Assembly: GCA_963803375.1 (NCBI GenBank)
Contig: CAWDMB010000007.1
Location: 78,937 to 142,936, forward strand
DNA length: 64,000 nucleotides
Direction of reading: 5' to 3'
From: JAOPZW01 sp963803375
Lineage (GTDB): Bacteria; Actinomycetota; Thermoleophilia; Solirubrobacterales; Solirubrobacteraceae
In this document: positions 23,401-31,494 of the stretch, one piece after another
Position numbering within the stretch: position 1 is the stretch's first letter
How the letters are laid out: every line of letters begins with the position of its first letter
The notes under the pieces: generated by a model
Database searches by the model: none
Told to the model about the DNA's origin: nothing
The model's input: only the letters and a program-made list of their open reading frames with translations
Program-made: the position numbers and the translations under genes

Positions 23401-25181
23401 CCGTCGCGCAGGCGCGTCGGGCGCTCCTCGATGACGCGCAGCCCGAGGTCCTCGAGGATCGGCATGACGCGCGAGAGCTCGACCTTGCCGCCGAGGCGGT
23501 AGAGCCCGATGCGCGTGAGCAGCGCGCCGCCGGGTGCGTGCTCGTTGCGCAGCGCCACGAGGAAGGCCTGGCCGCCGGCGAAGAGCCGCTCGAAGTTCGC
23601 GATGTCGAGCGCGCCGGCCTCCGGGGCCACAGCGGCCTTGTAGGACGGCGGCAGCCGGCGCGCCCAGCGCTGCGCGAGGATGCGGCCGCGCTCATCGCCG
23701 TGGTCGGCGACGAGGCGCTCGCGGACGCGGTCGTCCCAGGTCCGGGTGAGGTCCTCGATCTCGTCGCGCAGCTCGGCCGGCGGCACGTCGGGCAGGCCGC
23801 CCTCGGGCCGGTGGACGCTGAAGTGCACCCGCACGCGGCCCTCCTCGCCGAGGACCTCGTGGGCCTCGACGAGCTCGGCGCCGAAGCGCTCGGCGAGCAG
23901 CGCTCGGACCCGCTCGAGGACCGTCGGCTCCCAGCGTGCCTTCGGGAGCGCCACGATCACCGACGCCTCGCGTCCGTCGGGATCGCGACGGGCCAGCACG
24001 GCGAGGCCGTCGCCCTGCACGGCGAGGAGGGCGACGATGGCCTGACGCAGGTCCTCGGTCGCGGCGGTGAGGAGCTCCTCCTTGGGAAAGGAGTCGAAGA
24101 CGCTGACCGCGGCCTTGAAGTCATGCGAGCCCTCGATCAGGTCCTCGGCCGCGAGGATGCGCCGCAGCTTGCGCCCGAGCAGGGGCGTCTCGCTCGCGGG
24201 CTCGGCCCACGCCTTCGTGGTGAAGAGCCCGAGCATGCGGGACTCGCCGGCCGTCGAGCCGTCCGGCGCGATCCGCCGCACCCCGACGTAGTCCATGCGC
24301 TCGCGGCGGTGCACCGGCGAGCGGGCGTTCGCCCGCGAGAGGATCAGCAGGTCCCCGTGGAGCGCGCGCTCGCGCAGCCCGGGGTCGAGCTCGCCGAGCG
24401 CCACCGGGTGGGCGAAGCGCGAGCGATCCTCGTCGGAGAGCAGCCCGAGGCCCGAGCCCGGCACGACCCCCAGCGCGCCGTCGGCGATCGCGTACTCGCG
24501 GGCGCCGAGGAAGATGAAGTTGCCCTCCGCGACCCAGCACAGGAACGCCACGGCCTCGTCGACCTCGTCGGCGTCGTAGCGCGCGCGGCCCTCCCGCGCG
24601 AGCGCGACCATCTCGTCGAGGCGGGCACGCATCGCGTCGAAGTCCCGCACGACGCGGCGCACTTCGCCGAGGACGACGCGGACCGCGTCCTCGAGGTCGG
24701 CGAGCTCCTCGGGGCTCAGGCGGCGGTCGAGCTCGAAGTGCATGACCGACTCGACCGCGGGCGCGCCGGCGGGACGCAGGACGCGCGCGATCCGCCCGTC
24801 GGGGTCGCGCTCGGTGCCGACGATCGGATGCAGCAGGCGCGCGATGCTCAGGCCGCGGGCGTGGAGCTCGGCCGAGACCGAGTCGACCAGGAACGGGAGG
24901 TCCTCGGTGTTCGTCTCGAGGACGGAGCCGGCCGGCTCGTAGCCGTGCTCGGCGCGCGTGGGGTTCAGCGCGCGCACCGCGATCGGCGCGCCGTCGCGCC
25001 CGGCCGCGAGCTCGAAGGCCCCGAGCAGCTCGTGGAAGAGCGCCTCCGGACCGGGGCCGCCGTCCCGGCCCGCGGCGTGCGCTGCGGCCTCGCGGCGCAG
25101 GTAGGCCCCCGCGAAGGCCCTTACGGCGTCGGCGCGCTCGCCGGGGACCCGTTCGACCACCAGCTCGTCGATGCGACCCAC
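20421..25181 (-). CDS. gdh: NAD-specific glutamate dehydrogenase, large (180-kDa) type
   Basis: A 1586-residue enzyme of the L-GDH180 family, oxidising glutamate to 2-oxoglutarate and ammonium with NAD+. The N-terminal 500-600 residues are the regulatory ACT-like part (NTEDLPFLVDSVSAELHARG). The catalytic core follows, with RGGRIARGGLRWSDR and KNAVIVPDGAKGGFYLRRAP, then VGIGDMSGDVFGNGMLLS of the nucleotide-binding domain. The C-terminal roughly 500 residues are the long helical tail of this family. Length is within the usual 1580-1640. The GTG start is preceded by a CATGAT hexamer six bases away. It converges on glbO with a three-base gap. Confidence 0.93.
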   Translation of the reverse strand: MGRIDELVVERVPGERADAVRAFAGAYLRREAAAHAAGRDGGPGPEALFHELLGAFELAAGRDGAPIAVRALNPTRAEHGYEPAGSVLETNTEDLPFLVDSVSAELHARGLSIARLLHPIVGTERDPDGRIARVLRPAGAPAVESVMHFELDRRLSPEELADLEDAVRVVLGEVRRVVRDFDAMRARLDEMVALAREGRARYDADEVDEAVAFLCWVAEGNFIFLGAREYAIADGALGVVPGSGLGLLSDEDRSRFAHPVALGELDPGLRERALHGDLLILSRANARSPVHRRERMDYVGVRRIAPDGSTAGESRMLGLFTTKAWAEPASETPLLGRKLRRILAAEDLIEGSHDFKAAVSVFDSFPKEELLTAATEDLRQAIVALLAVQGDGLAVLARRDPDGREASVIVALPKARWEPTVLERVRALLAERFGAELVEAHEVLGEEGRVRVHFSVHRPEGGLPDVPPAELRDEIEDLTRTWDDRVRERLVADHGDERGRILAQRWARRLPPSYKAAVAPEAGALDIANFERLFAGGQAFLVALRNEHAPGGALLTRIGLYRLGGKVELSRVMPILEDLGLRVIEERPTRLRDGSGETWLQDFGVLGPGDAPLDCEAVGPRVAATIAAVWRGEAESDALNRLVVSAGLDWPRLSILRAYRRYRQRIGSRFTEGYQHDVLTANAPITAKMMALFERRFDPSRPRDEDAERALREEILADLEAVPSLDHDRILRNQLGLVEATVRTNAFRRGRRALAFKLRSAEVPAIPQPPPLFEIYVHAPEVEGIHLRGGRIARGGLRWSDRMDYRTEVFGLMRAQMTKNAVIVPDGAKGGFYLRRAPADPAQLRAEVERQYVVYVSGLLDLTDNLVDGDVVHPEGVRVLDDDDTYLVVAADKGTATFSDTANRIAARYGFWLGDAFASGGSNGYDHKALGITARGAWESLRRHFRDRDRDPSVDVFTAVGIGDMSGDVFGNGMLLSDRIKLVAAYDHRHVFVDPDPDPRASFAERRRLFELERSSWDDYDRDVLSEGGGVWPRTAKAITLSEPARSALGIEADGPLDPTEVIRAILRAPVEVLWNGGIGTVVKASTESDADAQDRSSDALRVDASQLRAKIVTEGGNLGLTQRARIEFARAGGLVFADFIDNSAGVDCSDHEVNLKILLDLAVRRGELDAEGRAALLREVTEDVAQHVLYDSFLQAQILAQEVRASASRMFAYEDLMQALEGAGLIDRAVEPLPGVEEMAERRRVGEGLERPELAVLLADGKRALTGVLLESELPDDPWFERDLRGYFPPAVVERFAPLLAEHPLRRELVATLLANGVVNALGPTFVSRLMAERGAEAPAVVRAFRIASDVIDANRRWEAVEHLDRSVERSVQWRLMDRLDWLVEGLARWYLAHDAGEPLQSTIAAGREGFERLRTALPQLGSARWREAGERAAAELEQVGVPAELARDHAFGRRLVHVPDVLAVAAATGREARDTARAFAAVGDALRLEWLEGEIEGLPVGTRTQRWAQQAARDDVIELRRALAEQALREAPEEDVDVAVARFVAARARALERLGRLVRSLGVEGGADLAGVTLTMRQLRALVR

Positions 25182-25307
25182 GGTCCCATCATGCCGCGCC
25201 GGCCCGCCCCGTGCAGCGCCGAGGTCAGCTCCGCGTGGTCGAGCCTGAGCGCGACCCGCTAGGGATCGCGCCGCGCGCTGCGCTCGGGGTGCCCGCGATG
25301 CCCGCGC

Positions 25308-27110
25308 TCAAGCGAGCCGCGCCTCGAGCGCCTCGAGCTGCGCGCGGACGGCCGCCGGAAGACGGTCCCCGAAGCGGTCGAGGTGCTCGCGGACCTGCGG
25401 GAGCTCGGCGCGCAGGCCGTCCTCGTCGACGGTGGTCAGCGCCTCGAGGTCGTCGGCGGAGATGGCGAGCCCCTCGACGTCGAGCGCTCCTGGGGCGGGC
25501 ACGAGCCCGGCCGGCGTCTCGACGGCCTCGGCCGCGCCCTCCAGCCGGCGGAAGATCCACGCGAGCACGCGCGAGTTCTCGCCGAATCCGGGCCACAGAA
25601 AGCGCCCGTCATCGTCCTTGCGGAACCAGTTGACGTAGAACACGCGCGGCAGCCGCACCCCCTCGCGCTCCCCGATGCGCAGCCAGTACGCGAAGTAGTC
25701 GGCCATGTTGTAGCCGCCGAACGGGAGCATCGCGAAGGGGTCGAACCGCAGCTCGCCGACGTCGCCGGCCTGGGCCGCGGTCGTCTCGGAGGACATCGTC
25801 GCCCCCATGAAGACCGCGTGCTCCCAGTCGAAGGCCTCGCGCACGAGCGGCACGACGCTCGCGCGCCGCCCGCCGAAGAGGAACGCGTCGATCGGCACGC
25901 CGGCGGGGTCGGTCCACTCGGGGGCGGCGGACGGGCACTGCGCGATCGGCACCGTGAAGCGCGCGTTCGGATGGGCGGCCGGCCGGTCGGCGTCGGGCGT
26001 CCAGTCGTCGCCGCGCCAGTCGCGCAGGTGCTCGGGCGCCTCCGGCGTCATGCCCTCCCACCAGATGTCGCCGTCGTCGGTCAGCGCGCAGTTCACGAAG
26101 ACCGTGTTCTCGGCGAGCATCGCGAGCGCGTTGGGATTCGTCCCCTGGCCCGTGCCCGGCGCGACGCCGAAGAAGCCGTACTCCGGGTTGACCGCGCGCA
26201 GCCGCCCGTCGGCGCCGAACTTCATCCAGGCGATGTCGTCGCCGATCGTCTCGACCGTCCAGCCCTCGAGCGTCGGGACGACCATCGCGAGGTTCGTCTT
26301 GCCGCAGGCGCTCGGGAACGCGGCGGTGAGGTACTTGACGGTGCCCTCGGGCGAGGTGAGCTTGAGGATCAGCATGTGCTCGGCCATCCAGCCCTCGTCG
26401 CGGGCCATGATCGACGCGATCCGCAGCGCGAAGCACTTCTTGCCGAGCAGCGCGTTGCCGCCGTAGCCCGAGCCGAACGACCAGATCTCGCGCGTCTCGG
26501 GGAAGTGGACGATGTACTTGCTCTCGTGGTTGCACGGCCACGGGACGTCGTCCTCGCCCGCGGCCAGCGGCATCCCGACGGAGTGCAGGCAGGGCACGAA
26601 CTCGCCGTCGTCGCCCAGCTCCTCGAGCGCACGGGCGCCCATGCGGGTCATGATCCGCATCGAGACCGCCACGTAGGCGGAGTCCGTGAGCTGGACGCCG
26701 ATGGTCGCCTTGTCGGAGCCGAGCGGGCCCATGATGAACGGCACCACGTAGAGCGTGCGCCCGCGCATGGCGCCGCGGAACAGCCCGGTGAGCTCGTCGC
26801 GCATCGCGTCGGGGTCGCGCCAGTTGTTCGTCGGCCCCGCGTCCGCCTCGGCGCGCGAGCAGATGAACGTGCGGTCCTCCACGCGGGCGACGTCGCCGGG
26901 GTCCGAGAGGGCCAGGTAGGACCTCGGCCGCTTGGCCTCCGAGAGCCGCTCGAAGGTCCCGACGCGCACGAGCGCCTGGGCGAGGGCGTCGTACTCGTCG
27001 GCCGAGCCGTCGCACCAGTGGACGGCGTCGGGCCGCGTCAGCGCCGCGATCTCGTCGACCCAGCTGATGAGCTTCGCGTGCTTCGTCGGGACAGTGACCT
27101 CGGTACTCAC
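25308..27110 (-). CDS. pckG: Phosphoenolpyruvate carboxykinase (GTP)
   Basis: A 600-residue GTP-dependent PEPCK that turns oxaloacetate into PEP for gluconeogenesis. The kinase P-loop FPSACGKTNLAM (about residues 273-284), the metal/oxaloacetate region and PFGGYNMADYFAYW are all present. The GTG at 27110 is chosen because GAGGAGG lies about 11 bases upstream and the length then matches the family; a longer in-frame start at 27215 would add 35 low-complexity residues. It sits next to the hydratase and lyase that feed C4 acids, which fits growth on C2 or fatty-acid carbon. Confidence 0.95.
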   Translation of the reverse strand: MSTEVTVPTKHAKLISWVDEIAALTRPDAVHWCDGSADEYDALAQALVRVGTFERLSEAKRPRSYLALSDPGDVARVEDRTFICSRAEADAGPTNNWRDPDAMRDELTGLFRGAMRGRTLYVVPFIMGPLGSDKATIGVQLTDSAYVAVSMRIMTRMGARALEELGDDGEFVPCLHSVGMPLAAGEDDVPWPCNHESKYIVHFPETREIWSFGSGYGGNALLGKKCFALRIASIMARDEGWMAEHMLILKLTSPEGTVKYLTAAFPSACGKTNLAMVVPTLEGWTVETIGDDIAWMKFGADGRLRAVNPEYGFFGVAPGTGQGTNPNALAMLAENTVFVNCALTDDGDIWWEGMTPEAPEHLRDWRGDDWTPDADRPAAHPNARFTVPIAQCPSAAPEWTDPAGVPIDAFLFGGRRASVVPLVREAFDWEHAVFMGATMSSETTAAQAGDVGELRFDPFAMLPFGGYNMADYFAYWLRIGEREGVRLPRVFYVNWFRKDDDGRFLWPGFGENSRVLAWIFRRLEGAAEAVETPAGLVPAPGALDVEGLAISADDLEALTTVDEDGLRAELPQVREHLDRFGDRLPAAVRAQLEALEARLA

Positions 27111-27224
27111 GGGCGGCCGGGCCTCCTCGGCATTCTCGGGGACGGGATCTGGGACGGGACCGGGATTCTGCCGTAAACCGGCGCGGGCCGTGCTTGAGAG
27201 CTCTTTCCCATCCATCCGGGGGAA

Positions 27225-27767
27225 CTACTCCACGTTGCCCTCGGGCGCGGCGGGGTCGGGATGCCGGCGGGGCACGAGCACGAGCCGCTTGAACTCGGCC
27301 ACGAGCGTGCCGTCCTGGTTGAAGACCCGGGTGTGGACCTTGACCGTCCCGCGGTCGGGCTTGGAGTGCGACTCGCGCCGCTCGAGGACCTCGGACTCGA
27401 CGAACAGCGTGTCGCCGTGGAAGACCGGCGCCGGATGCATGAGCTCCTCGGTGGCGAGGTTCGCGATCGCCTTGCCGGACACGTCGGAGACGCTCATGCC
27501 GAGGGCCAGGGAGTAGACGAGCGGCCCGACGACCACGTTGCGCCCCTGCTGCGAGGCGGCGGCGTAGACGTCGTTGATGTGCAGCGGGTGGTGGTTCATG
27601 GTGATGAGGCAGAAGAGGTGGTCGTCGGCCTCGGTGACCGTCTTGGCCGGCCAGTGCTTGTAGACGGCGCCGACCTCGAACTCCTCGAGGTAACGGCCGT
27701 ACGGATGGGCGCCGCTCGCCTCGCGGGCGGCCTGGTCGGTCTCGACGGCGGTGGTCTGCTCGCTCAT
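27225..27767 (-). CDS. MaoC-family hydratase, candidate mesaconyl-CoA hydratase
   Basis: A 180-residue hot-dog-fold protein of the MaoC family: the opening GRYLEEFEVGAVYKHWPAKTVTEADDHLFCLITMNHHPLHIN carries the family's catalytic-type Asp/His region, followed by NVVVGPLVYSLALGMSVSD and HGDTLFVESEVLERRES. MaoC proteins add water to enoyl-CoA double bonds. Lying divergently beside a malyl-CoA-lyase-like gene and near ccr and meaA, it is a good candidate for the mesaconyl-CoA hydratase step. Other enoyl-CoA substrates remain possible. Confidence 0.75.
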   Translation of the reverse strand: MSEQTTAVETDQAAREASGAHPYGRYLEEFEVGAVYKHWPAKTVTEADDHLFCLITMNHHPLHINDVYAAASQQGRNVVVGPLVYSLALGMSVSDVSGKAIANLATEELMHPAPVFHGDTLFVESEVLERRESHSKPDRGTVKVHTRVFNQDGTLVAEFKRLVLVPRRHPDPAAPEGNVE

Positions 27768-27867
27768 GGGTTCGCAGTCTGCCAGCGACGCTCACCCCGT
27801 GAGCGCCCGTGGTCGTCGGTGGCTACTCGCGGCGCGTCCGCGGACGGTCACTATGGTTTCGCACCGC

Positions 27868-28926
27868 ATGCGCAATCCACGTGACTTCGCCAAGCCGCTG
27901 GCCATCGGCGCGCCGGCGCCGCCGCTCGAGATCCCGCTGACGCCGTCGCGGATGATCCACTTTCTCGACTTCTCCAACGAGAAGATGGTGGCCAAGGCGC
28001 CCGAGATCGCCACGCGGACCGACATCCTGCTCGGCAACCTCGAGGACGCGGTGCCCGTCGACCGCAAGGTGGCCGCGCGCGAGGGGCTGATCCGCGTGGG
28101 CCGCGACATGGACCTCGGCCCGACCGCGCTGTGGACCCGCGTCAACGCGCTCGAGTCGCCCTGGATGCTCGACGACCTCACGCAGCTCGTCGGGGCGATC
28201 GGCGAGCGTCTCGCGGTCGTCATGGTCCCCAAGGTCGAGGGCCCGTGGGACATCCACTACGTCGACCGCCTGCTGGCCCAGCTCGAGGCCAGGGCGAGCC
28301 TGCAGCGCCCGATCCTCGTCCACGCGATCCTCGAGACGTCGCTCGGCGTCACGAACGTCGAGGCGATCGCGACCGCCAGCCCGCGCATGCAGGGCATGAG
28401 CTTCGGCCCCGCCGACCTCGCGGCGTCGCGGCGGATGAAGACGACGCGCGTCGGCGGCGGGCACCCCGGCTACCGCGTCATCGAGGACCCCGATCCGGCC
28501 GCTCCGGAGGCGCCGCGCCCGAGCGCCCAGCAGGACCCGTGGCACTACTCGATCGCCCGCATGGTCGACGCCTGCACCGCCGCGGGGATCCTCCCCTTCT
28601 ACGGCCCCTACGGCGACATCCGCGACGTCGTCGGCTGCGAGACGCAGTTCCGCGCGGCGTTCCTGCTCGGGTGCGTCGGCGCCTGGTCGCTGCATCCCGC
28701 GCAGATCGAGATCGCCAAGCGCGTCTTCTCGCCCGACCCCGACGAGGTCGCGTTCGCGCGCAAGGTCATCGAGGCGATCCCCGACGGCCGCGGCGTCCAC
28801 ATGATCGACGGCAAGATGCAGGACGACGCGACCTGGAAGCAGTGCCGGGTCATGGTCGACCTCGCCGAGATGCTGGCGCGCAAGGATCCGCAGCTGGCCG
28901 CGACCTACGGGCTCGGAGCCCCCTGA
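27868..28926 (+). CDS. mcl: HpcH/HpaI-family CoA lyase, candidate malyl-CoA/beta-methylmalyl-CoA lyase
   Basis: A 352-residue CitE/HpcH-fold aldolase. Visible motifs are SRMIHFLDFSNEKMVAKAPE, LLGNLEDAVPVDRK (Mg2+-binding acidic site), VPKVEGPWD, HAILETSLGVTNVEAIA and MSFGPADLAASRRMKTTRVGG. The whole plan matches actinobacterial malyl-CoA lyases, which split beta-methylmalyl-CoA into glyoxylate and propionyl-CoA and join glyoxylate to acetyl-CoA. An in-frame ATG at 27853 is also possible; the ATG at 27868 sits close behind a CACTAT hexamer. It is followed by a CoA-ligase pair, which resembles the layout of malyl-CoA lyase with malate thiokinase in serine-cycle organisms. Confidence 0.8.
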   Translation: MRNPRDFAKPLAIGAPAPPLEIPLTPSRMIHFLDFSNEKMVAKAPEIATRTDILLGNLEDAVPVDRKVAAREGLIRVGRDMDLGPTALWTRVNALESPWMLDDLTQLVGAIGERLAVVMVPKVEGPWDIHYVDRLLAQLEARASLQRPILVHAILETSLGVTNVEAIATASPRMQGMSFGPADLAASRRMKTTRVGGGHPGYRVIEDPDPAAPEAPRPSAQQDPWHYSIARMVDACTAAGILPFYGPYGDIRDVVGCETQFRAAFLLGCVGAWSLHPAQIEIAKRVFSPDPDEVAFARKVIEAIPDGRGVHMIDGKMQDDATWKQCRVMVDLAEMLARKDPQLAATYGLGAP

Positions 28927-28949
28927 CCGACGGGTCAATCGGTTGCCTG

Positions 28950-28955
28950 TAGGCT
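28950..28955 (+). promoter_or_regulatory. Predicted -10 element of the sucCD-like operon
   Basis: TAGGCT nine bases before the ATG at 28965, so any leader is only a few bases long. Confidence 0.4.
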
Positions 28956-28964
28956 TGCGGCTCG

Positions 28965-30161
28965 ATGCGGTTCTTCGAGTTCGAGGCGCGCGAGATCGTC
29001 AAGCGAGCCGGGATTCCGGTGACCGACTTCGGGTTCGCGACGATGCCCGAGGAGGCCCGGGCGATCGCCGAGCGCATCGGCGGCCCCGTGGTCGTGAAGT
29101 CGCAGGTCCTGACCGGCGGGCGGATGAAGGCCGGCGGCGTGCAGTTCGCCGACACGCCCGACGAGGCCGCCGAGCACGCCGAGCGGATCCTCGCGCTGGA
29201 GATCAACGGCCACGCTCCCCGCGGGGTGCTCGTCGACCCCCGCGCGCAGGTCCGCCAGGAGTTCTACGCGGGCGTCGTCTGGGACGGGATCCGCAAGCGC
29301 CCGGTCATGCTCTTCAGCGACCTCGGCGGCATCGACATCGAGCAGGTGGCCGAGGAGCACCCCGACCACGTCGGGCGCCAGCACGTCTCGAACCTGCTGC
29401 CGCTCAGCCCCTTCAGCGCCAAGCAGGTGATCGCGGCGGTCGGCGTCACCGGCTCGCGCCTGAACCGCCTCGTGCCGATCCTCACGCGCTTGGCCGGGCT
29501 CTTCGCCCGGCGCGACCTCACGCTGGCGGAGATCAACCCCCTCTGCGAGCTCGAGGACGGCTCGTTCGTCGCGCTCGACGCGCATGTCGAGATGGAGGAC
29601 GAGGCGCGCGCGCGCCAGGCCGCGCTGCTGCACGAGCTGGGCGTCGGCGACGAGGAGACGCGGCAGGCGCGCGAGCCGACGCCGTTCGAGCTCGCCGGCG
29701 AGGAGGTCGACGCCACCGACCACCGCGGCGTGGCCGGCAACGTCACCGAGTTCGACGGCGACCTCGGCCTCGTCATCGGCGCGGGCGGCGGCTCGCTCAC
29801 GCTCTTCGACGCCGTCCGCGCCCACGGCGGCCGGCCCGCCAACTACTGCGAGATCGGCGGCAACCCGAGCGTGGCCAAGGCCTGCGGCCTGGCCAAGCTC
29901 GTGCTCCAGAAGCCCGGCGTCGACCGGATCGCGGTCATGATGTCGATCGTCTCGAACACGCGCGTCGACATCGTGGCCCGCGGGGTCATCAAGGCCTGCC
30001 TCGAGCTCGGCATGGACCCGGCCGAGAAGATCTCGATCTTCCGCATCCCGGGCGCCTGGGAGGAGGAGGGCTTCAAGATCCTCGAGCGCTACGGCGTGCG
30101 CTACGCGGACCGCTCGACGTCGCTCAACGAGGCCGCGCGGATGGCGGTGGCCCGGGCATGA
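28965..30161 (+). CDS. ATP-grasp CoA ligase beta subunit (SucC/MtkA-like)
   Basis: A 398-residue ADP-forming ligase subunit: an N-terminal ATP-grasp (FEFEAREIVKRAGIPVTDFG, VVVKSQVLTGGRMKAGGVQFA) and a C-terminal CoA-ligase domain (GLVIGAGGGSLTLFDAVRAHGG, NYCEIGGNPSVAKACG). Succinyl-CoA synthetase and malate-CoA ligase share this architecture. The canonical SucC nucleotide loop GGRGKAGGV reads GGRMKAGGV here, so it is a diverged member. With the alpha subunit overlapping by four bases it forms one enzyme. Succinate and malate are the leading candidate substrates; the lyase gene next door favours malate. Confidence 0.8.
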   Translation: MRFFEFEAREIVKRAGIPVTDFGFATMPEEARAIAERIGGPVVVKSQVLTGGRMKAGGVQFADTPDEAAEHAERILALEINGHAPRGVLVDPRAQVRQEFYAGVVWDGIRKRPVMLFSDLGGIDIEQVAEEHPDHVGRQHVSNLLPLSPFSAKQVIAAVGVTGSRLNRLVPILTRLAGLFARRDLTLAEINPLCELEDGSFVALDAHVEMEDEARARQAALLHELGVGDEETRQAREPTPFELAGEEVDATDHRGVAGNVTEFDGDLGLVIGAGGGSLTLFDAVRAHGGRPANYCEIGGNPSVAKACGLAKLVLQKPGVDRIAVMMSIVSNTRVDIVARGVIKACLELGMDPAEKISIFRIPGAWEEEGFKILERYGVRYADRSTSLNEAARMAVARA

Positions 30162-31075
30162 GCATCCTCGTCGACGAGACCACGACGTTCCTCGTGCAGG
30201 GCATCACCGGGCGCGAGGCGGTCAACCTCACCCGCGAGTGCCTGGACTACGGCCGGGGGGCGAAGGTCGTCGGCGGCGTCACCCCCGGTCGTCGCGGGCG
30301 CGAGGTGCACGGCGTGCCGGTCTTCGACACAGTCGACCAGGCCGTCGCGCACCACGGGCGTCCGATCGACGGCTCGGTCGTCACCGTCCCCCCGGCCTTC
30401 ACAAAGGACGCCGTGTTCGAGGCGGTCGAGAACGGCGTCAAGCTCGTGGTCATCGTCACGGAGCGGATCCCGCGCCGCGACGTGGCCCAGATGGTCGAGC
30501 TCGCGACGCTGCGCGGCGCGCGGATCATCGGCCCCAATTGCCTGGGGATCATCGTCCCCGACGTCGTCAAGATGGGCGGCATCGGCGGGCCGGCCACGGA
30601 CGCGGCCAAGGCCTACACGCCCGGGCCGATCGGCGTCATCAGCCGCTCCGGCGGGATGACGACCGAGATGTCCTCGACGCTGAGCGCCGCCGGGCTGGGC
30701 CAGTCGACCGCGGTCTCGATCGGGGGCGACGCGATCATCGGCTCCTCCTACGCCGAGCTGATGCCGCTCTTCGAGGCCGACGAGCAGACCCGCGGCATCG
30801 TCATCTACACCGAGCCGGGTGGGCGCATGGAGGCCGAGCTCGCGCGCTGGGTGACCGAGAACGACTCGCGCCTGCCGATCGTCGCCTTCATGGCCGGGCG
30901 CTTCATGGACGAGATGCCGGGCATGAGCTTCGGCCACGCCGGAACGATCGTCGAGGGCCGCGAGGACACCGCCGGCGAGAAGATCGCCCGCCTCGCCGAG
31001 GCGGGGATCGCCGTCGCCGAGCGCATCGAGGACATCCCCCCGCTCATCCGCGAGCGCATGGAGGTCACGGCATGA
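30158..31075 (+). CDS. CoA ligase alpha subunit (SucD/MtkB-like)
   Basis: A 305-residue alpha subunit. It has FLVQGITGREAVNLTRECLDYG and the CoA-binding VVGGVTPGRRG, then PNCLGIIVPDVVKMGG and SRSGGMTTEMSS, and SFGHAGTIVEGREDTAGEK containing the active-site phosphohistidine (FGHAG). It partners the preceding beta subunit. Against standard SucD the linker after the CoA site is similar in length, so no domain is missing. Its start (ATGA) and stop (ATGA) overlap both neighbours, making a strictly coupled three-gene unit with a ferredoxin. Confidence 0.82.
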   Translation: MSILVDETTTFLVQGITGREAVNLTRECLDYGRGAKVVGGVTPGRRGREVHGVPVFDTVDQAVAHHGRPIDGSVVTVPPAFTKDAVFEAVENGVKLVVIVTERIPRRDVAQMVELATLRGARIIGPNCLGIIVPDVVKMGGIGGPATDAAKAYTPGPIGVISRSGGMTTEMSSTLSAAGLGQSTAVSIGGDAIIGSSYAELMPLFEADEQTRGIVIYTEPGGRMEAELARWVTENDSRLPIVAFMAGRFMDEMPGMSFGHAGTIVEGREDTAGEKIARLAEAGIAVAERIEDIPPLIRERMEVTA

Positions 31076-31320
31076 GGCGCGACGGCGTCTTCATCGGCGT
31101 CGAGGTCGAGGACGCCGTCGCGGGCGACCCCGCGGTCGCCGAGCGCCTGGCCGAGGTCTGCCCCGTCGACATCTTCGCCAGCGAGGACGGCCGCGTGGTC
31201 CTCGTCGAGGACAACCTCGACGAATGCGTCCTCTGCCGGCTCTGCCTCGACGCGACGCCCGCGGGCGCCGTGCGGGTGCTCAAGCTCTACGACGGCGAGG
31301 CTGCGCTGGCCCGGGCATAG
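31072..31320 (+). CDS. Small single-cluster ferredoxin-like protein
   Basis: An 82-residue acidic protein with an isolated CP (CPVDIF, about residue 30) and one CVLCRLC triplet (about residues 52-58) whose usual fourth cysteine is Thr. In bacterial ferredoxins the CP of one motif and the CxxCxxC of the other ligate the same 4Fe-4S cluster, so exactly one cluster can form, as in FixX-type proteins. Its start overlaps the alpha-ligase stop by four bases, an unusual partner for a CoA ligase. It may serve an oxidoreductase encoded elsewhere. Confidence 0.7.
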   Translation: MRRDGVFIGVEVEDAVAGDPAVAERLAEVCPVDIFASEDGRVVLVEDNLDECVLCRLCLDATPAGAVRVLKLYDGEAALARA

Positions 31321-31423
31321 CGCCCGCCCGTGCCGCTCTCGATGCCCGCGCTTGCACAGGACAACCTACGGGTGTCCGAGGAGCAGACCTGCGCCCGCCG
31401 CCGACCGGCGACAGGGAGGAGGG

Positions 31424-31439
31424 CGCGCCGGCCGGCGCG
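31424..31439. terminator. GC-rich palindrome between convergent genes
   Basis: A perfect 16-bp palindrome (CGCGCCGGCCGGCGCG) in the 174-base gap between the convergent ferredoxin and AguB genes. It could act as a bidirectional terminator, but there is no T-tract, and such palindromes are common at this GC content. Confidence 0.25.
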
Positions 31440-31494
31440 GGCTACCTCAGCACTATGCCCGTTCGTGACGCGTTCCTACCACGTCCGGCCGGGC

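Noticed and set aside
20805..25262. Very long plus-strand open frame opposite the NAD-GDH gene
   Set aside because: It is the antisense shadow of a well-recognised 1586-residue enzyme; at this GC content antisense frames are open by codon bias. Its translation shows no family motif.
27111..27215. Longer N-terminus for PEP carboxykinase from 27215
   Set aside because: The extra 35 residues are low-complexity and a GAGGAGG ribosome-binding site precedes the GTG at 27110, which gives the family length.
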